This document shows, piece by piece, positions 6,803 through 9,018 of a stretch of DNA of 9,018 bases; positions within the stretch are counted from its first letter, which is position 1, and each line of letters starts with the position of its first letter. Under the pieces are notes generated by a model that was not told the DNA's origin, made no database searches, and was given only the letters and a program-made list of their open reading frames with translations. The DNA comes from Acidimicrobiia bacterium (GTDB lineage: Bacteria > Actinomycetota > Acidimicrobiia > Acidimicrobiales > Ilumatobacteraceae), in contig RFMT01000235.1 of the NCBI GenBank assembly GCA_009927565.1, forward strand, positions 1-9,018, written 5' to 3'. Position numbers and translations under genes: made by a program.

Positions 6803-7901
6803 AAAAAGAATTAATCGTCTGGGCTATTGTTTCGATCTCGTGCTCTTTTAGGTGTTGATTAATCGGTAAAGTCAAAATTCGCTTGGCCTGCTTTTCAGTT
6901 ACTGGAAATGAGCCTTCGTTGAATCCAAGAAATTTTGCTGCTGGCTGTAAGTGAATTGGAATTGGATAGTGAATTGCCGTACCGATACCACAAGATAATA
7001 GATGGGCAATGAGTTCGTCACGATGATCGACCTGAACCACAAACGTATGATATGAATTTTGCTCTCGTGGGTCATCATCGGGTACGAATACATAATCACG
7101 ATTTAATAGTGATCGATAAAGATCGGCGTTGGCGCGGCGACTTTTAATTGTTGCCGATAGACGAGTCAAACGAAATGTGAGCACTGCGGCCTGAATTGCG
7201 TCTAAGCGGGAAACATAACCAAACTTTTCTACGGTATTTCTGTCAATAAGACCATGGCTCCGAAGCTTTTTAACTTCTCCGGCCATTTCATGACTCTTAA
7301 AGCAAATGAACCCACCGTCACCAAGTGCGTTGAGATTTTTAAGCGGATGTGCTGAAAAACAACCAACTTCTCCAAATGTTCCACTGAGTTTTCCGTTAAA
7401 GGTGGATCCGATCGATTGGGCGGCATCTTCGATAACAGCGATGCCATAACTTTCCGCAATTTTTGAGATTTGATCCATGTCGACCATTCGTCCACCGAGG
7501 TGAACTGGCATAATCGCTTTAGTTTTTTTCGTGATTGCTTTTTCTACTAAATTCGGATCAATACTTTGGTTTGGCAAAACATCAACGAAGACCGGTGTCG
7601 CTCCCAGATGAACAATCGCCGCAGTTGATGCAATAAATGAGTTCGGAGGCGTAATTACTTCATCTCCTCGTCGTACGCCAAGAGCGGCCAACCCGAGTAC
7701 GAGCGCGTCCGTACAGCTATTTACAGCAACGCAGAAAGGGCATCCCAGAAACTTTGATATGGCGGCTTCAAATTGATCTACAACTTCTCCACCAACATAA
7801 TTTCCACTCGCTAACACCGACTCAATAATCGGCATCAATTCGCTTTTTTCGCTCTCCCACTGTGCCTTGAGATTCACATATGGGATCTTTAGATCACTCA
7901 C
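6792..7901 (-). CDS. DegT/DnrJ/EryC1/StrS-family PLP-dependent sugar aminotransferase (second of two)
   Basis: This 369-residue enzyme is predicted to transfer an amino group, usually from glutamate, to a keto group on a nucleotide-linked sugar. PLP-binding elements are visible: NSCTDA (61-66), GDEVITPPNSF (79-89), EDAAQS (158-163) with the Asp that contacts the pyridine ring, and SAHPLKNLNALGDGG (183-197), where Lys188 should form the Schiff base. The start is GTG in a GTGA overlap with the preceding stop (AAG TGA GTG); a GGGGTGA stretch just upstream can act as ribosome site. It is clearly a paralogue of the preceding gene but diverged along its length, so the two probably act on different sugars or positions. 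Catalytic residues are intact. The substrate is unknown. Confidence 0.93.
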   Translation of the reverse strand: MSDLKIPYVNLKAQWESEKSELMPIIESVLASGNYVGGEVVDQFEAAISKFLGCPFCVAVNSCTDALVLGLAALGVRRGDEVITPPNSFIASTAAIVHLGATPVFVDVLPNQSIDPNLVEKAITKKTKAIMPVHLGGRMVDMDQISKIAESYGIAVIEDAAQSIGSTFNGKLSGTFGEVGCFSAHPLKNLNALGDGGFICFKSHEMAGEVKKLRSHGLIDRNTVEKFGYVSRLDAIQAAVLTFRLTRLSATIKSRRANADLYRSLLNRDYVFVPDDDPREQNSYHTFVVQVDHRDELIAHLLSCGIGTAIHYPIPIHLQPAAKFLGFNEGSFPVTEKQAKRILTLPINQHLKEHEIETIAQTINSFYGG

Positions 7902-9001
7902 TTCACCCCGGCATAGAAGTCTGCGACAGTTGAAATCACAAAGTTAATTTCTTCGTCTGTCAGATGTTGATCGCAAGGAAAACTGATCACAGACTGAGCG
8001 TGCCTGTCGGTGACTGGAAATTCGCCCATCGGACCAAAAACTTTCAATGCTTCCTGGCGATAGATCGGAACTGGATAATGAACCTTTGCCTCGATCCCTC
8101 GAGCCTGGCAATACGCAAGTAACTCGTCTCGCTTCTCAGCAAAAACCATGTATAAGTGATAAACAATTTTGAAATCTGCGGGTCGAGGCGGAATTTCGAC
8201 TCCTGGAATTACCCGCAATCCCGCATCGTACTTTGCCGCATTCTTAATTCTTTTCAAAGCTATATCTTCGGTCTGCGGAATCAACCAATTACCAACTACA
8301 GCCTGCAAAGTGTCGAGCCTTGAGTTATACCCGAGAACCTCGACTTCATCACGATTTACCAAACCATGATTCCTAATTAATCGCAGGTGTTCGGCAACTC
8401 TCGAATCATCAGTGACTATGAGTCCCCCATCAGACCAAACGTTCAAGTTTTTTAGGGGGTGTAGAGAAAAAGCACCCGTCATTCCCCATGTGCCAGCCTT
8501 TCTCCCGTCAATTTCTCCAAGAATTGACTGACACGCATCTTCAATCACTGGCAAATTGTGTTTCTCGGCAATTGGAATCAATTTTCGCATATCCGTCATG
8601 TAGCCGGTGAAGTGCACTGGCACGATTGCCGTTGTTTTTTCATTGATTGCAGCTTCAACGAGATCAACATTCATACAAAATGTGTCATTGCAGTCAACGA
8701 ACTTGGGTATCGCTCCAATCTCCGCAATCGCACCTACGGTCGCAACGAATGTGTTGGCTGCAGTTATAACCTCGTCGCCAGCTTTTACTCCTGCTGCAAC
8801 CAAACTCAACTTGATTGCATCAGTGCCCGAATTGACTCCAACTGCGTATTTCGTGCCGATTAGGTTTGCAAATTTATTTTCAAACTCAGTCAGTGGTGCG
8901 CCAAGAGTGAAGTCACCGGTCTTGACAAACTCTTTTAGTTGTAGCCAAAGATCGTCACAGTCAGCAAACTGCTGTGCAAGATATGAATATCGAACTTTCA
9001 T
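7898..9001 (-). CDS. DegT/DnrJ/EryC1/StrS-family PLP-dependent sugar aminotransferase (first of two)
   Basis: This 367-residue predicted sugar aminotransferase is complete. Motifs are VNSGTDAIKLSL (56-67), GDEVITAANTF (75-85), EDACQS (154-159) with the PLP-contacting Asp155, and AFSLHPLKNLNVWSDGG (177-193) with the Schiff-base Lys184. The start ATG at 9001 is firm: an in-frame TAG lies only two codons upstream (9005-9007), and an AAAAGGT ribosome site sits 9 nt before it. That TAG may also end an upstream gene beyond the window, so the operon start is not seen here. With the following paralogue it could give a diamino sugar, or the pair may serve two different sugars (inference). A dehydratase to supply the keto sugar would be expected nearby but is not in the window. 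Confidence 0.93.
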   Translation of the reverse strand: MKVRYSYLAQQFADCDDLWLQLKEFVKTGDFTLGAPLTEFENKFANLIGTKYAVGVNSGTDAIKLSLVAAGVKAGDEVITAANTFVATVGAIAEIGAIPKFVDCNDTFCMNVDLVEAAINEKTTAIVPVHFTGYMTDMRKLIPIAEKHNLPVIEDACQSILGEIDGRKAGTWGMTGAFSLHPLKNLNVWSDGGLIVTDDSRVAEHLRLIRNHGLVNRDEVEVLGYNSRLDTLQAVVGNWLIPQTEDIALKRIKNAAKYDAGLRVIPGVEIPPRPADFKIVYHLYMVFAEKRDELLAYCQARGIEAKVHYPVPIYRQEALKVFGPMGEFPVTDRHAQSVISFPCDQHLTDEEINFVISTVADFYAGVK

Positions 9002-9010
9002 CGTCTAGAA

Positions 9011-9017
9011 ACCTTTT
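9011..9017 (-). promoter_or_regulatory. Shine-Dalgarno site AAAAGGT for the first aminotransferase
   Basis: On the minus strand AAAAGGT stands 9 nt upstream of the ATG at 9001. No promoter can be assessed because the window ends at 9018. Confidence 0.65.
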
Positions 9018-9018
9018 G

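Overview
This window is one dense, single-direction gene cluster, all on the minus strand, for making and modifying an unusual cell-surface or otherwise secreted carbohydrate. It ends at a tRNA-Trp gene cut by the left edge. It is bacterial: genes overlap by 4 to 11 nt, starts are ATG and GTG with Shine-Dalgarno sites, and there are almost no intergenic gaps. By eye the GC content is moderate, roughly mid-forties percent (not computed). The phylum cannot be fixed from this sequence. A tRNA-Trp whose 3' side points out of the window often precedes secE-nusG in bacteria, including Actinobacteria, but that neighbour is not visible here.

Layout in transcription order (right to left): two tandem DegT-family PLP sugar aminotransferases (9001-7898, 7901-6792); the two halves of a split transketolase (6802-5990, 5956-5030); a PhyH-like 2-oxoglutarate/Fe(II) oxygenase, frameshifted once (5024-4231); a small protein of the 'sporadic carbohydrate cluster' LIC12192 type (4234-3833); a class I SAM methyltransferase, frameshifted once (3828-3164); a 291-residue protein with a degenerate WbuC-like cupin C-terminus (3160-2285); a nucleotidyltransferase-PfkB kinase fusion with its two domains in the reverse of the order in HldE (2263-833); a sugar-1-phosphate nucleotidyltransferase, frameshifted twice (836-147); an 81-nt gap; and the 5' part of tRNA-Trp (65-1).

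The genes suggest a pathway that remodels a sugar carbon skeleton (transketolase), phosphorylates and nucleotide-activates it (kinase fusion and stand-alone nucleotidyltransferase), and decorates it by transamination, oxidation and methylation. The final sugar is unknown. A heptose-like or branched amino sugar fits the enzyme set but is inference. No glycosyltransferase, GmhA or GmhB is present, so the cluster probably continues beyond the right edge or draws on genes elsewhere.

The main caution is four single-base indels in three of the nine protein genes. In each case the conserved sequence resumes cleanly in a new frame. They are either assembly errors or very recent inactivation.
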